A stretch of DNA of 64,000 nt. Source: Synechococcus sp. ROS8604 (GTDB lineage: Bacteria; Cyanobacteriota; Cyanobacteriia; PCC-6307; Cyanobiaceae). A program made the translations under genes and the position numbers. Every line of letters starts with the position of its first letter. Position 1 is the first letter of the stretch. This document shows positions 55,358 to 63,979 of the stretch, one piece after another. The stretch is taken from the NCBI RefSeq assembly GCF_014279655.1, contig NZ_CP047946.1, positions 1,178,001-1,242,000 on the forward strand. Reading direction: 5' to 3'. The notes under the pieces are model-generated. The model was not told the DNA's origin. It was given only the letters and a program-made list of their open reading frames with translations, and did no database searches.

Positions 55358-56527
55358 ATGACCGGCACTTTGGCTCCGATACGGATCAATGGAGCCGGTC
55401 CAACTGGAAGTTTGTTGGCCATTGGTCTTGCGAACTTCGGATACTCAGTTCATCTATTCGATCCCCTCACTGCGGAACAGATTTGTTCCCGCAGCAGGGC
55501 TTATGCGCTAACTCATTCCTCAAGACGTCTCCTAACGCGATTGGGATTTTGGAATGAGTTAGTTCCGTTTTTATCACCCTTTAAGACGCTCCGCCTAGAA
55601 GATCGTGGCATCAACCGGTTTGTAAATTTTACAGAATCAGATCTTCATTCATCGAATCAATCAACGCAATCTGTTGGTTGGATTTTGGATCATAGTTCCT
55701 TGATGAAGCTCTTCATGAGCAGGCTTGAGGGTTCACCTCACATAAATCTTCATCTTGGTGAGACGACGCATCAACAAGCTAAACCTCTCGATTTTTTTGG
55801 TTTGGTTATTGCCGCTGATGGCCCCCGATCTCCAACGCGATCACAGTTCAGCTTCCCGTGGTGGTCCCACACCTATACGCAGGGCTGTTTAACCGCAAAA
55901 GTTCATTTTCGTGATCTTGATTCTGAATACGCTTTTGAATGTTTTAGGCCGGAAGGACCTTTGGCTATTCTTCCTCTAGGAAATTCAGATTTCCAAGTTG
56001 TATGGAGTGCGCCTCTTCGTCGATGCCGTCAGCTAGCCGGTCTTGAAAGGTCTGCTTTTTTGGATCAGCTTTGTACCATCCTTCCTCAGGGACTCGAGCC
56101 TGATGCTTTGCTCGATTCACCCGCTGCTTTTCCTTTAGAGATTAGTTTTGCGCCAAAACTGAATAGAAAAAATGTTGTTCTGGTTGGTGAATCTGGCCAT
56201 CGCTGTCACCCTGTGGGAGGGCAAGGACTCAATCTTTGTTGGCGAGATGTGGACATTCTCCTTCAAATAATGACGTCTGCTTCCTGTGTACGGCGTGGTT
56301 TAAAAACTGTGCCTGGTGCTTACAGCAGGCGTCGTTATTTTGATTTGTTAACGGTGGCTCTGGCGACGGATCTTCTTGTGCGTTTGTTTTCTAACCGCCA
56401 ATCAGCACTTTTGCTTGTCCGCCGTTTTGGGCTGTTCATGCTCAAGCACTCTCCCTTGTTTCGGCGTATTTCGCTGCAGGCGATGTCGGATGGACCCAGC
56501 ACGCTTTTGCAAAGCTTGCCAGAGTGA
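55358..56527 (+). CDS. UbiH/COQ6-type flavin monooxygenase
   Basis: A 389-residue protein from ATG 55358, eight bases after the Hli stop. The FAD motif is INGAGPTGSLLAIGLANFGY, and GESGHRCHPVGGQGLNLCWRD matches the late G-D-x-x-H-x-x-x-P-x-x-GQG region of aromatic hydroxylases. The middle DGPRS segment is also present. This type hydroxylates quinone precursors in other bacteria; in cyanobacteria the substrate is uncertain and may be a plastoquinone-like or carotenoid-related compound. Its position next to the Hli gene is suggestive but unproven. Confidence 0.82.
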   Translation: MTGTLAPIRINGAGPTGSLLAIGLANFGYSVHLFDPLTAEQICSRSRAYALTHSSRRLLTRLGFWNELVPFLSPFKTLRLEDRGINRFVNFTESDLHSSNQSTQSVGWILDHSSLMKLFMSRLEGSPHINLHLGETTHQQAKPLDFFGLVIAADGPRSPTRSQFSFPWWSHTYTQGCLTAKVHFRDLDSEYAFECFRPEGPLAILPLGNSDFQVVWSAPLRRCRQLAGLERSAFLDQLCTILPQGLEPDALLDSPAAFPLEISFAPKLNRKNVVLVGESGHRCHPVGGQGLNLCWRDVDILLQIMTSASCVRRGLKTVPGAYSRRRYFDLLTVALATDLLVRLFSNRQSALLLVRRFGLFMLKHSPLFRRISLQAMSDGPSTLLQSLPE

Positions 56528-56546
56528 GCGCAATTGATTGGTTTTG

Positions 56547-56759
56547 ATGGTCATTAGTAGTGACCCACAACCCAAGCCATCCGCTGCGTTGCTCGCTTAC
56601 TTACAGGGCAAGCTTGGGCTGAGTGCCAGTGCCATCAATCTTGGCCTTCGCCAAGCTGAATTGGAACAGGCACCCCTGCCTGTGGTTCTCTGGAGTTTTG
56701 GACTGCTCAGTTTGCAGGGATACCAAGACGTTTTGGACTGGCAGCAAGCTCAGGAGTAG
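56547..56759 (+). CDS. DUF2949 family protein
   Basis: A 70-residue protein from ATG 56547 (TTG 56538 is possible). [24 protein letters not shown], then [21 protein letters not shown] matches DUF2949, a small cyanobacterial family. Two helices separated by a proline-rich turn are predicted. Function is unknown. The last ten bases overlap the convergent apt gene. Confidence 0.85.
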   Translation: MVISSDPQPKPSAALLAYLQGKLGLSASAINLGLRQAELEQAPLPVVLWSFGLLSLQGYQDVLDWQQAQE

Positions 56760-57268
56760 TGAATCAGAGATTCAACATGGATGTCGGAGGGAAGACGCGT
56801 GCGTCCTTCTAAATCGCTGAGTTCCACGATGAAGGCGCAACCAACGAGTTGGCCGCCTGCCTTTTTGACTAAATCGCTTGTTGCCGAGGCAGTCCCTCCT
56901 GTTGCTAAGAGGTCATCAACAATTAAAACTCTCGGCTGTTCTCGCATGGCATCTGCATGAATCTCGAGACGATCCGTTCCATATTCCAGGGCGTAATCAA
57001 TTCCGTAGACCTTGCTGGGAAGTTTGCCTGGTTTGCGCACTGGAACAAATCCCAGTTTCTTTTGCGTTGCTAGACCCATTCCTACGATGAAACCTCTGGC
57101 TTCAATTCCCACAATCAGGTCTGGTTTCAACGAATCGCAGAGCGCTCCTAGACGAACCATGACCTCGGCCCAGCCCACGGGGTCGCGCAACATCGGGGAG
57201 ATGTCTCGGAAGAGAATTCCTGGTTTTGGAAAGTCCGGAATATCTTGAACGTAGTGGCGGAGATCCAA
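56750..57268 (-). CDS. apt: Adenine phosphoribosyltransferase
   Basis: A 172-residue enzyme starting at TTG 57268. It has [16 protein letters not shown] at the start, [15 protein letters not shown] and the PRPP motif [14 protein letters not shown]. It converts adenine and PRPP to AMP in the cytoplasm. Length and sequence match typical bacterial Apt. It is the second phosphoribosyltransferase in the window besides the Gpt-like protein at 2057. The final ten bases overlap the DUF2949 gene. Confidence 0.95.
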   Translation of the reverse strand: MDLRHYVQDIPDFPKPGILFRDISPMLRDPVGWAEVMVRLGALCDSLKPDLIVGIEARGFIVGMGLATQKKLGFVPVRKPGKLPSKVYGIDYALEYGTDRLEIHADAMREQPRVLIVDDLLATGGTASATSDLVKKAGGQLVGCAFIVELSDLEGRTRLPSDIHVESLIHYS

Positions 57269-57845
57269 GAACGCTTTCTGGTGAAACTTACAAGGAATTA
57301 TCGCAGATATTGCCTAGGAGGAGCATGAACGCGCTTGTCCCTAAAATAGCTCATTTGGTCTGATCCACTTTGCGTGAATCCATCATGACGTTGCAACGAT
57401 CTGAACTTATTTCCTATTTGCATTTTCGTTCTCATGAACGTTTCCTTTGCTGCTCATGTTTGACTCTATTGATTGAAGTGTTTTTCGTGAGTGTTTCTTT
57501 CGCTTGCTGATACGTTGTTTTTCATGCCTATGTTTTCGTTTTGCATTTAATTTGTACCGCTAGCCTTGCAATGGTTGATAGGGTTTGCGGCTAAGAATGA
57601 CCGCTCGCTGAGCGCTCTCGTTTCTTGTTTGGCTTGGATCCTGTGTCAATTCCAGCTGTTGTCGCCATTCTCTTGAAAGGATTGTTTCAAGCCTTAGAGT
57701 TAGCTTGTCTTGCATATGGCCAAACGTTTTTGGCTGCTGATGAGGGGGCTGATAACGGCTTTTCTGATCGTGTGTTAGCACTGCATCCAAGCTTGATTTG
57801 ATTGAAATCGAATCGGTATGACCCGAATTGGTACGCCACCCAACC
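57269..57845. other. Long intergenic region
   Basis: About 580 bases between apt (minus) and the DUF3038 gene (plus); it should contain both promoters. The first half is A/T-rich with T-runs. One minus-strand frame of 51 codons (57560-57715) has protein-like composition and is listed separately. No repeat or stable hairpin stands out. Confidence 0.4.
57560..57715 (-). CDS. Candidate 51-residue ORF
   Basis: An ATG-initiated frame inside the intergenic region: KLTLRLETILSREWRQQLEL followed by a Q/R-rich second half ending RKPYQPLQG. Composition is compatible with a small helical, basic protein. It has no recognised family and no clear ribosome-binding site, so it is only a candidate. Confidence 0.25.
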   Translation of the reverse strand: MQDKLTLRLETILSREWRQQLELTQDPSQTRNESAQRAVILSRKPYQPLQG

Positions 57846-58403
57846 ATGACTGAATCACCAGTCACTTCTCCCCAAGAAGCGTCTTTGCAAACGGCGGTTC
57901 TTGGCCGTCGAGGGATGGAGCGTCTCGATCTTCTTTTGCTCACGGTGGAGTCCTTGGACTTCAACGGAGGTGAGGCCATGCTTTGGGCCACCCAACAACT
58001 CGGCTTCGAAAGTCTGTTCCCAAACCGGGTAGAGCTTTGGAAGCGTCGATGCCATAACCCGCTTCGACGCTCCACCCGTCGTGGAAGGCTTGGTTCGGCT
58101 GAAACAGAGGCCCTTATCAGGCTTCTCTGTGCCATGGCTGATCGGCTTTATCCGATGCTTCACCAGCTTCTCTCGAGTCGTGAACCGGCTGACCTCAGCA
58201 AGGAGCGTTGGGCTTTAGTTGACCAACGCTTGAGGGATTTGATCGCTGAGCGCTTCAATCTCCGCCGGGGGGCTGTTCAACGCTTGCTCAGCACCGATCA
58301 CTCAGCTTCGATTCAACGACAGCTTGTTTTGACTCTGGCGCTGGCTGCCGGACCTGGTGGAGTGGATCGCTTGCGGGCCAGTCTTCTTGACCCAACACCC
58401 TGA
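57846..58403 (+). CDS. DUF3038 family protein
   Basis: A 185-residue soluble protein from ATG 57846. RGMERLDLLLLTVESLDFNGGEAMLW, FPNRVELWKRRC and LLCAMADRLYPMLHQLL match DUF3038. This family is regularly found next to DUF4335 in cyanobacteria, as here, so the pair probably works together; what they do is unknown. The stop codon TGA shares a base with the ATG of the next gene. Confidence 0.85.
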   Translation: MTESPVTSPQEASLQTAVLGRRGMERLDLLLLTVESLDFNGGEAMLWATQQLGFESLFPNRVELWKRRCHNPLRRSTRRGRLGSAETEALIRLLCAMADRLYPMLHQLLSSREPADLSKERWALVDQRLRDLIAERFNLRRGAVQRLLSTDHSASIQRQLVLTLALAAGPGGVDRLRASLLDPTP

Positions 58404-59047
58404 TGATCTCGATGCTCAAACTCTCTTATCGCTACGACCAAACGGCGTCCAGGCTTGAGGTGGATGGACTTCCTGACTTCTCCGCTGGACATGGCGACAA
58501 CGTGATTGGGATTCTGTCTGCCTGGCGTCTTCAATTGGTCGGTGCTCCTGAACTGGAGGGGAAACGCGATCACCTTGAAGCCTTGATGGCTGTTGTGCTT
58601 CCCTATGCACGCCATCAAATTTCCGGAGTTTCCAGGGCTGAAGGATGGTCGCAGCATCCAGTGAGCATCCGCCCTGTGGAGGGTGGTCACCAACTGGAAC
58701 TGACGAGCAGTCAGCCGGATGTTCCCCCGTTGGAAATCAAGTTGGATGATGCTGATTTCGCCGATCTTTTGCGCTGCTTAGATGCACTCCGTGCTGATGA
58801 TCGCGTGGCGATCTCTTGGCCTGAGGTTGTCAATCATCCCTTGAGTCGTCGTGAATTGGTGGAGCGGGTCCCCTTGGTTCGTCGTTTAGCTGCACCTATT
58901 TTTGGAGGCGTGGCCCTGGTTGTGGTTGGGGTCATGGCCATGGTGATTCCATTGCCCATGCAGGAGACCAAGGCTCCAACCGACTCCGTAGAGGCTCCCA
59001 GTTCTGACTCGGTTAGCGATCCTTCACAAGTCGATCCAGCCCGTTGA
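58403..59047 (+). CDS. DUF4335 family protein
   Basis: A 214-residue protein. LKLSYRYDQTASRLEVDGLPDFSAG opens the family domain (DUF4335). One membrane segment lies near 169-190 (PIFGGVALVVVGVMAMVIPL), followed by an acidic S/D-rich tail. It starts by sharing one base with the DUF3038 stop (TGATG), so coupling is certain. It is probably a cytoplasmic domain anchored at its C-terminus. Function unknown. Confidence 0.82.
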   Translation: MISMLKLSYRYDQTASRLEVDGLPDFSAGHGDNVIGILSAWRLQLVGAPELEGKRDHLEALMAVVLPYARHQISGVSRAEGWSQHPVSIRPVEGGHQLELTSSQPDVPPLEIKLDDADFADLLRCLDALRADDRVAISWPEVVNHPLSRRELVERVPLVRRLAAPIFGGVALVVVGVMAMVIPLPMQETKAPTDSVEAPSSDSVSDPSQVDPAR

Positions 59048-59096
59048 CCCTGTTTCGGTTTTCGCCCATATATTGGCGTTGATTGCTCGTCTATCA

Positions 59097-59342
59097 ATGT
59101 CCCCCAGTTGGTCTGATCTGAGACGGCGTGTCGCAAGGATTGGAGCTTCTCTGGATGTGGTTGTACGCAGCGATCCGGAGGTTTGTGGCTTGAGTGGTGC
59201 TGATCATCAACTCACACTTCATCACAGTGGTTATGGAGATTGCACTGTTGGAGATCTCAGTTTAATTAACTGCCCCAATGAGTTAGTTCTCATTGAATTT
59301 GAGCGCTGGATGCGTCGCGCGAAGGAGTCGTTAGTGCCATGA
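59097..59342 (+). CDS. Small protein, unknown
   Basis: An 81-residue protein from ATG 59097 (59073 gives eight more). It contains two conserved-looking cysteines in VCGLSG and DCTVGDLSL, and DLRRRVARIGASLDVVV near the start. No membrane segment. No family recognised. The stop overlaps the following gene's ATG by four bases (ATGA), so both proteins are co-translated. Confidence 0.55.
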   Translation: MSPSWSDLRRRVARIGASLDVVVRSDPEVCGLSGADHQLTLHHSGYGDCTVGDLSLINCPNELVLIEFERWMRRAKESLVP

Positions 59343-59788
59343 GCTCCAAGAACATCACTCGCCTGCCTCTTACGCAGAAAGAGCGTCGTGTTTTCCGCCA
59401 ACGCAAACGATCTTCCAAGCGTTTGCCTATTTGGATGATGTTTTTGGAGTCAGTCTTGCTGCTCCTGCTTGGGACTGGCTTGCTCGCTGGTTTGAGCTGG
59501 TTACCGACAAAGGTCGATGCCATCGTTGTTGTGAGTGAAGCGATTGCGGATTTAATTCGCGGTCTCAGTCAATTGCTCGAAGCGTTATTAGGTTTGTTGG
59601 CAGTGATTCTGATTGCTGCACTTCTGGTGTTGGGTCTGCTGGCGTTGATCTCAGGTTTGATTCGATTCGTGCGTACGTTCTCAGTTGTGTTCAAATCATC
59701 AGCTCGTCGACAAGCCCTTCAATCTTCCAACGCTCCGAGACAAAGCTCTCGTTCGGCCCGTAGCCGCCGGCTGCGCGGATCTCGCTAA
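59339..59788 (+). CDS. Two-segment membrane protein, unknown
   Basis: A 149-residue protein with a basic N-terminus (KERRVFRQRKRSSKR), two membrane segments around 32-55 (MMFLESVLLLLLGTGLLAGLSW) and 79-111, and a very basic C-terminal tail (SARRQALQ, ending SRRLRGSR). Strongly positively charged ends on the same side of the membrane suggest that both face the cytoplasm. No family recognised. Coupled to the preceding gene by a four-base overlap. Confidence 0.6.
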   Translation: MSSKNITRLPLTQKERRVFRQRKRSSKRLPIWMMFLESVLLLLLGTGLLAGLSWLPTKVDAIVVVSEAIADLIRGLSQLLEALLGLLAVILIAALLVLGLLALISGLIRFVRTFSVVFKSSARRQALQSSNAPRQSSRSARSRRLRGSR

Positions 59789-59800
59789 TCCGGGTGCATC

Positions 59801-60256
59801 TCAACGAGACCTCGATCGAGGAGCGAGCGAACGCTGCATCATCCATAGTTCGTTCAAAGTCAGGCCCCCGTCACCATTGCGGTCCAGGCTTTCGAAATTT
59901 CGCTGCAGCCAGGGCAGAGATGCCACCTCCTTGCGATCCAGTTGGCCATCGAAATTTCGATCGGCTTGTTTAAAGCGTCTTTGCAAGCGCAGCCCGCTTG
60001 GATGCGTAGCGGAGGGTCTGATGTCCTCAATCAATAAATAGTTGCGGGACGGATGGCGTTGTAACCGTCGTTCGAGATAAGGCTGGCCGCTCACTTCTTT
60101 CCTTTCCAGACGTCCATCACGATTGGAATCCATCCGAACGAATAACGCTTCCATTCGGGTGCCGTAATGACGCACAGGGTTGGCTTGCACACCTTGATCT
60201 GCCAGCAGGAGACCAGCCCCTAGTGCAACGAGTGTGAAAGTGACCCTTTTCTCCAT
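59801..60256 (-). CDS. Exported EF-hand protein
   Basis: A 151-residue protein with a signal peptide (EKRVTFTLVALGAGLLLADQ, cleavage after VQA expected) and three EF-hand loops of 12 residues: D43-E54, D99-E110 and D125-E136, each with D-x-N/D-x-D-G-x-L-x-x-x-E form. The second and third are adjacent, the first is separated by a basic linker. It probably binds calcium outside the cytoplasm. Calcium-binding proteins of this type in cyanobacteria are of unknown role. It converges with the membrane-protein gene at 59339, twelve bases apart. Confidence 0.82.
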   Translation of the reverse strand: MEKRVTFTLVALGAGLLLADQGVQANPVRHYGTRMEALFVRMDSNRDGRLERKEVSGQPYLERRLQRHPSRNYLLIEDIRPSATHPSGLRLQRRFKQADRNFDGQLDRKEVASLPWLQRNFESLDRNGDGGLTLNELWMMQRSLAPRSRSR

Positions 60257-60434
60257 GACAGAAGACTATGGAATCTGATTGGTAAAGAGATGTCTGAGTG
60301 ATGACAGATCGTCAATTAACTGTGACATGGTCCGCCTCGGCGCGACAGTTTGCTTGATGCTCCATACGATCGGAGCGTTCAACTGATGTGGGGAGAGTGA
60401 TGACGAGATCATTGTTGCTTGGGATGGTGTGGCG

Positions 60435-61196
60435 ATGAACCAGCCCTCCAGCACCGCTTCGAACTCACCTGCAAAAAAAGCTTCGATGATTTGGGTCGTG
60501 GATGACGATCCGGACCTTCGTCAGATGGTGGGCACCTATTTGATCGATCAGGGGTATGACGTGCGCTGCTTGAGTGATGTCAAGCAGCTTGAGGCGAGGC
60601 TTGAATTTCAGCGCCCAGATTTGATCGTGCTCGACTTGATGATGCCTGGCGATGATGGGCTGACATCACTACGACGCTTGCGCGACGCTGGTGACGATCT
60701 TCCTGTGGTCATGTTGACGGCGAGAGGAGATGGCGTTGACCGCATTATTGGCCTCGAGCAGGGGGCTGACGACTATCTTGCGAAGCCGTTTCTTCCCCGT
60801 GAGTTGTCAGCACGCATCGAAGCAGTGCTGAGAAGGCGAAGTTCGATTCCCGCTGGCACTCCCTTGGCTGAAGGCGGCGATGTGACGTTTGGAGAGAATC
60901 AATTTGATCTTTCCGCCAGAACGCTGTTTCGCGACGGGATGCCTGTCGTGATTACCAGCGGTGAGTTCAGCTTGCTGGCAGCGTTTGTGCAGCATCCCCA
61001 CCGACCCTTGTCGAGAGAACGACTCATTGAGCTGGCTCGCGGACCAGGGTCTGATACGGATAGTCGCAGCATGGATGTACAAGTTTCGCGGGTTCGCAAG
61101 CTGGTCGAACCGGATCCAGCGCGTCCTCGTTACATCCAAACGGTATGGGGATACGGCTATGTCTTCGTACCTGATGGACAACCTCGTTCGCGTTGA
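60435..61196 (+). CDS. OmpR-family response regulator
   Basis: A 253-residue regulator from ATG 60435 (GTG 60429 gives two more). The receiver has VVDDDPDL (acid pocket), the phosphorylation site D67 in VLDLMMPGDDG and K116 in YLAKPF. The C-terminal winged helix contains EFSLLAAFVQHPHRPLSRERL and MDVQVSRVRKLVEPDPARPRYIQTVWGYGY. It is followed by its partner histidine kinase with an eight-base gap. The target genes are not determinable. Confidence 0.92.
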   Translation: MNQPSSTASNSPAKKASMIWVVDDDPDLRQMVGTYLIDQGYDVRCLSDVKQLEARLEFQRPDLIVLDLMMPGDDGLTSLRRLRDAGDDLPVVMLTARGDGVDRIIGLEQGADDYLAKPFLPRELSARIEAVLRRRSSIPAGTPLAEGGDVTFGENQFDLSARTLFRDGMPVVITSGEFSLLAAFVQHPHRPLSRERLIELARGPGSDTDSRSMDVQVSRVRKLVEPDPARPRYIQTVWGYGYVFVPDGQPRSR

Positions 61197-61204
61197 GGGC
61201 TGGA

Positions 61205-62548
61205 ATGACCCCACGGGTTTGGCAAGTTCGACTTCGATCCCTATTCGGTTGGAGTGGCCTTGCTCTCGGCAGTTGGGCGTTTTGCTTATTGGTTTTACAG
61301 GTGTTGTTTGGACAGCAGCTTGAGCAGCTGCAAACAGTCCAGCTCGGCCGTGACTTGGCGCTAAATGTAAGGCTCACGGAGTTGGCTCTCGAGCGCTACC
61401 CACCCCATCTGGTGACCGAACTCACCGGTCTTGACCTCACTGTTGCAATCCACCCCAAGCCGGATCAAAAGCTTCCATCCGCAGGCTTTCAACGCCAGGC
61501 CAACGCTCTGCAGACGCAGCTTTGTGAGCGTCTCTCCCATTGTCCGATGGTCGTGGCTGATCGAGATCACGAAGGCGATCGCGGAATTTGGATTGAGCTC
61601 ATTTCCCCGCTGGAACCGATTTGGTTGCGCGTCAATGTGCGCGCTCCGATGAGCTGGCCGCCGGAACCCACCCTGTTGGGTTTATCACTGGTTGGGGCGG
61701 GCATGATTTGTGGTGGCCTCTTTCTCCTCGTGGAGGTGGAGGCACCGCTTCGTGGATTGGAAAAGGCGCTGTCCCGGGTTGGGGATGGAATCGATCCTGA
61801 TGCTGTTCCTGCGCGTGGCGCGCCAGAGGTTCAGCGTCTCACGCGCCGTTTCAATGCAATGGTGCGACGTTTGGCTGCCAATCGGAACGAAAGAGCCACC
61901 ATGCTCGCTGGAATCGCCCATGACTTACGCGCACCCATCACTCGGCTGAAGTTTCGTTTGTCGCTGCCTCAACTCAGCGCCACAGAACGTGAGCGTTGTG
62001 CCGGTGATTTGCAGTCTCTGGAACGAATCACAGGTCAGTTCCTGCTGTTTGCAGGTGGCGGCGATGAAGAACTTTCTGTGCCCGTTCCTTTGGATCAATT
62101 GCTGGCTGAGGTGGCGAGCAGTCATCCTGCCGATCAATTGCAGCTTCAGCTGGACACCTTTGAGGTGATGGTGAAACCAGTGGCTCTGAGTCGAGCCGTT
62201 GCCAACTTGATCGACAACGCGTTCACCTATGGCCAAGCTCCCGTGGTGCTGCGATTGCTGCGCTCTGCTGATCAATGTTCAATCGAAGTTTGGGATCAGG
62301 GTGATGGCATGCCTCAGCGTCAATGGGAGCAGGCTCTTCAACCGTTTCACCGCCTCGACTCCTCTCGGGGAGGACAGGGGCACTGTGGATTGGGGTTGGC
62401 GATTGTTGTGCATGTGGCGCGACTCCATGGTGGCCATCTCGATTGCCTCTATGCCGATGGTTCGGATGATTTGAAGGTTCCAGGCCGCTTTGCGATTCGT
62501 TTGTCATTGCCGATGGATCTATTGGTGGAGAACGTTGCGAAAAGCTGA
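61205..62548 (+). CDS. EnvZ-like sensor histidine kinase
   Basis: A 447-residue kinase from ATG 61205 (TTG 61193 is an alternative). A first membrane segment (WSGLALGSWAFCLLVLQVLF) is followed by a periplasmic domain of about 120 residues and a second membrane segment (LLGLSLVGAGMICGGLFLLVE). HAMP, then the dimerisation helix with AHDLRAPITRL (phospho-accepting H), and the ATPase motifs ANLIDNAFTYG and DQGDGMP and GLGLAIV follow. Together with the preceding regulator it forms an OmpR/EnvZ-like pair; the sensed signal is unknown. Confidence 0.92.
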   Translation: MTPRVWQVRLRSLFGWSGLALGSWAFCLLVLQVLFGQQLEQLQTVQLGRDLALNVRLTELALERYPPHLVTELTGLDLTVAIHPKPDQKLPSAGFQRQANALQTQLCERLSHCPMVVADRDHEGDRGIWIELISPLEPIWLRVNVRAPMSWPPEPTLLGLSLVGAGMICGGLFLLVEVEAPLRGLEKALSRVGDGIDPDAVPARGAPEVQRLTRRFNAMVRRLAANRNERATMLAGIAHDLRAPITRLKFRLSLPQLSATERERCAGDLQSLERITGQFLLFAGGGDEELSVPVPLDQLLAEVASSHPADQLQLQLDTFEVMVKPVALSRAVANLIDNAFTYGQAPVVLRLLRSADQCSIEVWDQGDGMPQRQWEQALQPFHRLDSSRGGQGHCGLGLAIVVHVARLHGGHLDCLYADGSDDLKVPGRFAIRLSLPMDLLVENVAKS

Positions 62549-62607
62549 ATTTCCACCCCTTTTGTTGATTTCGGAGGCACCAATGGGATGTTGCTGATCC
62601 CGTTTTC

Positions 62608-63585
62608 ATGGGCCATAAGGAGAACAAAAAGTCAAAACACAACGGCAAAAGCAAGGAAACGGCCCCATCCACCCCTTCGCAGCCCATATCTGATGAGTGG
62701 GTTGATGCCGTGGATCAAAGCCAGCACAACAGCGATTCCTCGCCTGAATGGCACGGAGATGAACTCGAGCGGCCAAGTCACAACGGTGAACGACTCAAGA
62801 AAAAGATCTATGAGTCTGAACTGGAAAAACTCCAGACACAGCTCGTCAAAATGCAGTACTGGATCAAGGAAAAGGGTTTCCGCATGATCATCCTGTTTGA
62901 GGGACGGGATGCAGCTGGTAAGGGAGGCACGATTAAACGTTTAACGGAACCCTTAAATCCCCGTGGAGCCAGAGTGGTTGCTTTGGGTACCCCTTCTGAT
63001 CTTCAGAAAACGCAGTGGTATTTCCAGCGTTATGTGAAACATTTTCCAGCTGCGGGCGAAATAGTGGTGTTTGACCGCAGTTGGTATAACCGTGCTGGTG
63101 TGGAACGGGTAATGGGGTTCTGTACTCCTAAGGAGGTTGAGGCCTTTCTTGAGGATTGCCCTCAGTTCGAACGAATGTTGGTTCGTAGTGGCGTGTTGTT
63201 GTTGAAGTATTGGTTTTCCGTGAGTGATACGGAACAAGAAAATCGTTTTCAATCACGCATCGATGACCCCACGCGGCGTTGGAAGCTCAGTCCAATGGAT
63301 CTTGAGGCTCGTAATCGTTGGGTTGAGTTTTCTGAGGCAAAGGATCTGATGTTCGCAAGCACCAACATCCCTGAAGCGCCATGGTTCTCGGTAGAAGCAG
63401 ACGATAAGAGGCGAGCCCGTCTTAATTGTTTGAGGCACATTCTTAGCAAAGTGCCCTGGGAAGACATGACTCCTCCAGCGATTGAATTACCACCAAGGCC
63501 AAAACAGGGGTCTTATAAGAGACCACCCATCAATGAACAATTTTTTGTTCCTAATCATTATCCCTATGATTCACCCAGTGATTGA
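62608..63585 (+). CDS. ppk2: Polyphosphate kinase 2
   Basis: A 325-residue PPK2. The P-loop is GRDAAGKGGT, the Walker B region is VVFDRSWYNRAGVE and the lid segment has RSGVLLLKYWFSVSD, followed by DDPTRRWKLSPMDLEARNRW. It is a class I-type single-domain enzyme with a 70-residue low-complexity N-terminus. It uses polyphosphate to phosphorylate nucleoside diphosphates (or the reverse). Its gene begins 60 bases after the histidine kinase, so co-transcription with the two-component system is possible. Confidence 0.93.
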   Translation: MGHKENKKSKHNGKSKETAPSTPSQPISDEWVDAVDQSQHNSDSSPEWHGDELERPSHNGERLKKKIYESELEKLQTQLVKMQYWIKEKGFRMIILFEGRDAAGKGGTIKRLTEPLNPRGARVVALGTPSDLQKTQWYFQRYVKHFPAAGEIVVFDRSWYNRAGVERVMGFCTPKEVEAFLEDCPQFERMLVRSGVLLLKYWFSVSDTEQENRFQSRIDDPTRRWKLSPMDLEARNRWVEFSEAKDLMFASTNIPEAPWFSVEADDKRRARLNCLRHILSKVPWEDMTPPAIELPPRPKQGSYKRPPINEQFFVPNHYPYDSPSD

Positions 63586-63763
63586 TTGGCCTCTTGCGGT
63601 TTGATCCTATGGAGTCGATCTTTGATGGTGGCATTTTTGTATAACGAGAGTGTTGTAGCAGCTGCATCGAATGCAGAATGCCACTAGCTTTTATGATCAA
63701 TCCATAATTTTTGTCTTGGCTACAATGATTTTTTTCATATGTCGCTGTTCATTGTGACTATTG

Positions 63764-63979
63764 ATGCGGGTTACTGCTTTCTGGCAAATAAGGTTTTGGG
63801 GTTCAATTATTCATGAATACATGGATCTTCGCTTGATTGAATTGCTTGGCAAGTACCAGGAAGAAGAGCTTGAAGCCATCGAGCGATGGTTCAATTACAC
63901 ACAGCCATTGGCAAATGAAATTATGGGAAATATGAAGATTGCGAGAGGAACCATTGTGAGGGAGAAAAACACTCAATGA
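63764..63979 (+). CDS. Small protein of unknown function at the window's right edge
   Basis: A 71-residue frame from ATG 63764; an internal ATG at 63821 (MDLRLIELLGKYQEEELEA) may be the true start and gives 52 residues. The second part is helical and acidic, then IMGNMKIARG. No family is recognised. It stands alone after an A/T-rich spacer. Confidence 0.5.
   Translation: MRVTAFWQIRFWGSIIHEYMDLRLIELLGKYQEEELEAIERWFNYTQPLANEIMGNMKIARGTIVREKNTQ

Noticed and set aside
60840-60860. Segment resembling a tRNA T-arm inside the response-regulator gene
   Set aside because: The AGTTCGATTCCCGC match occurs in an open coding frame and has no accompanying cloverleaf stems.
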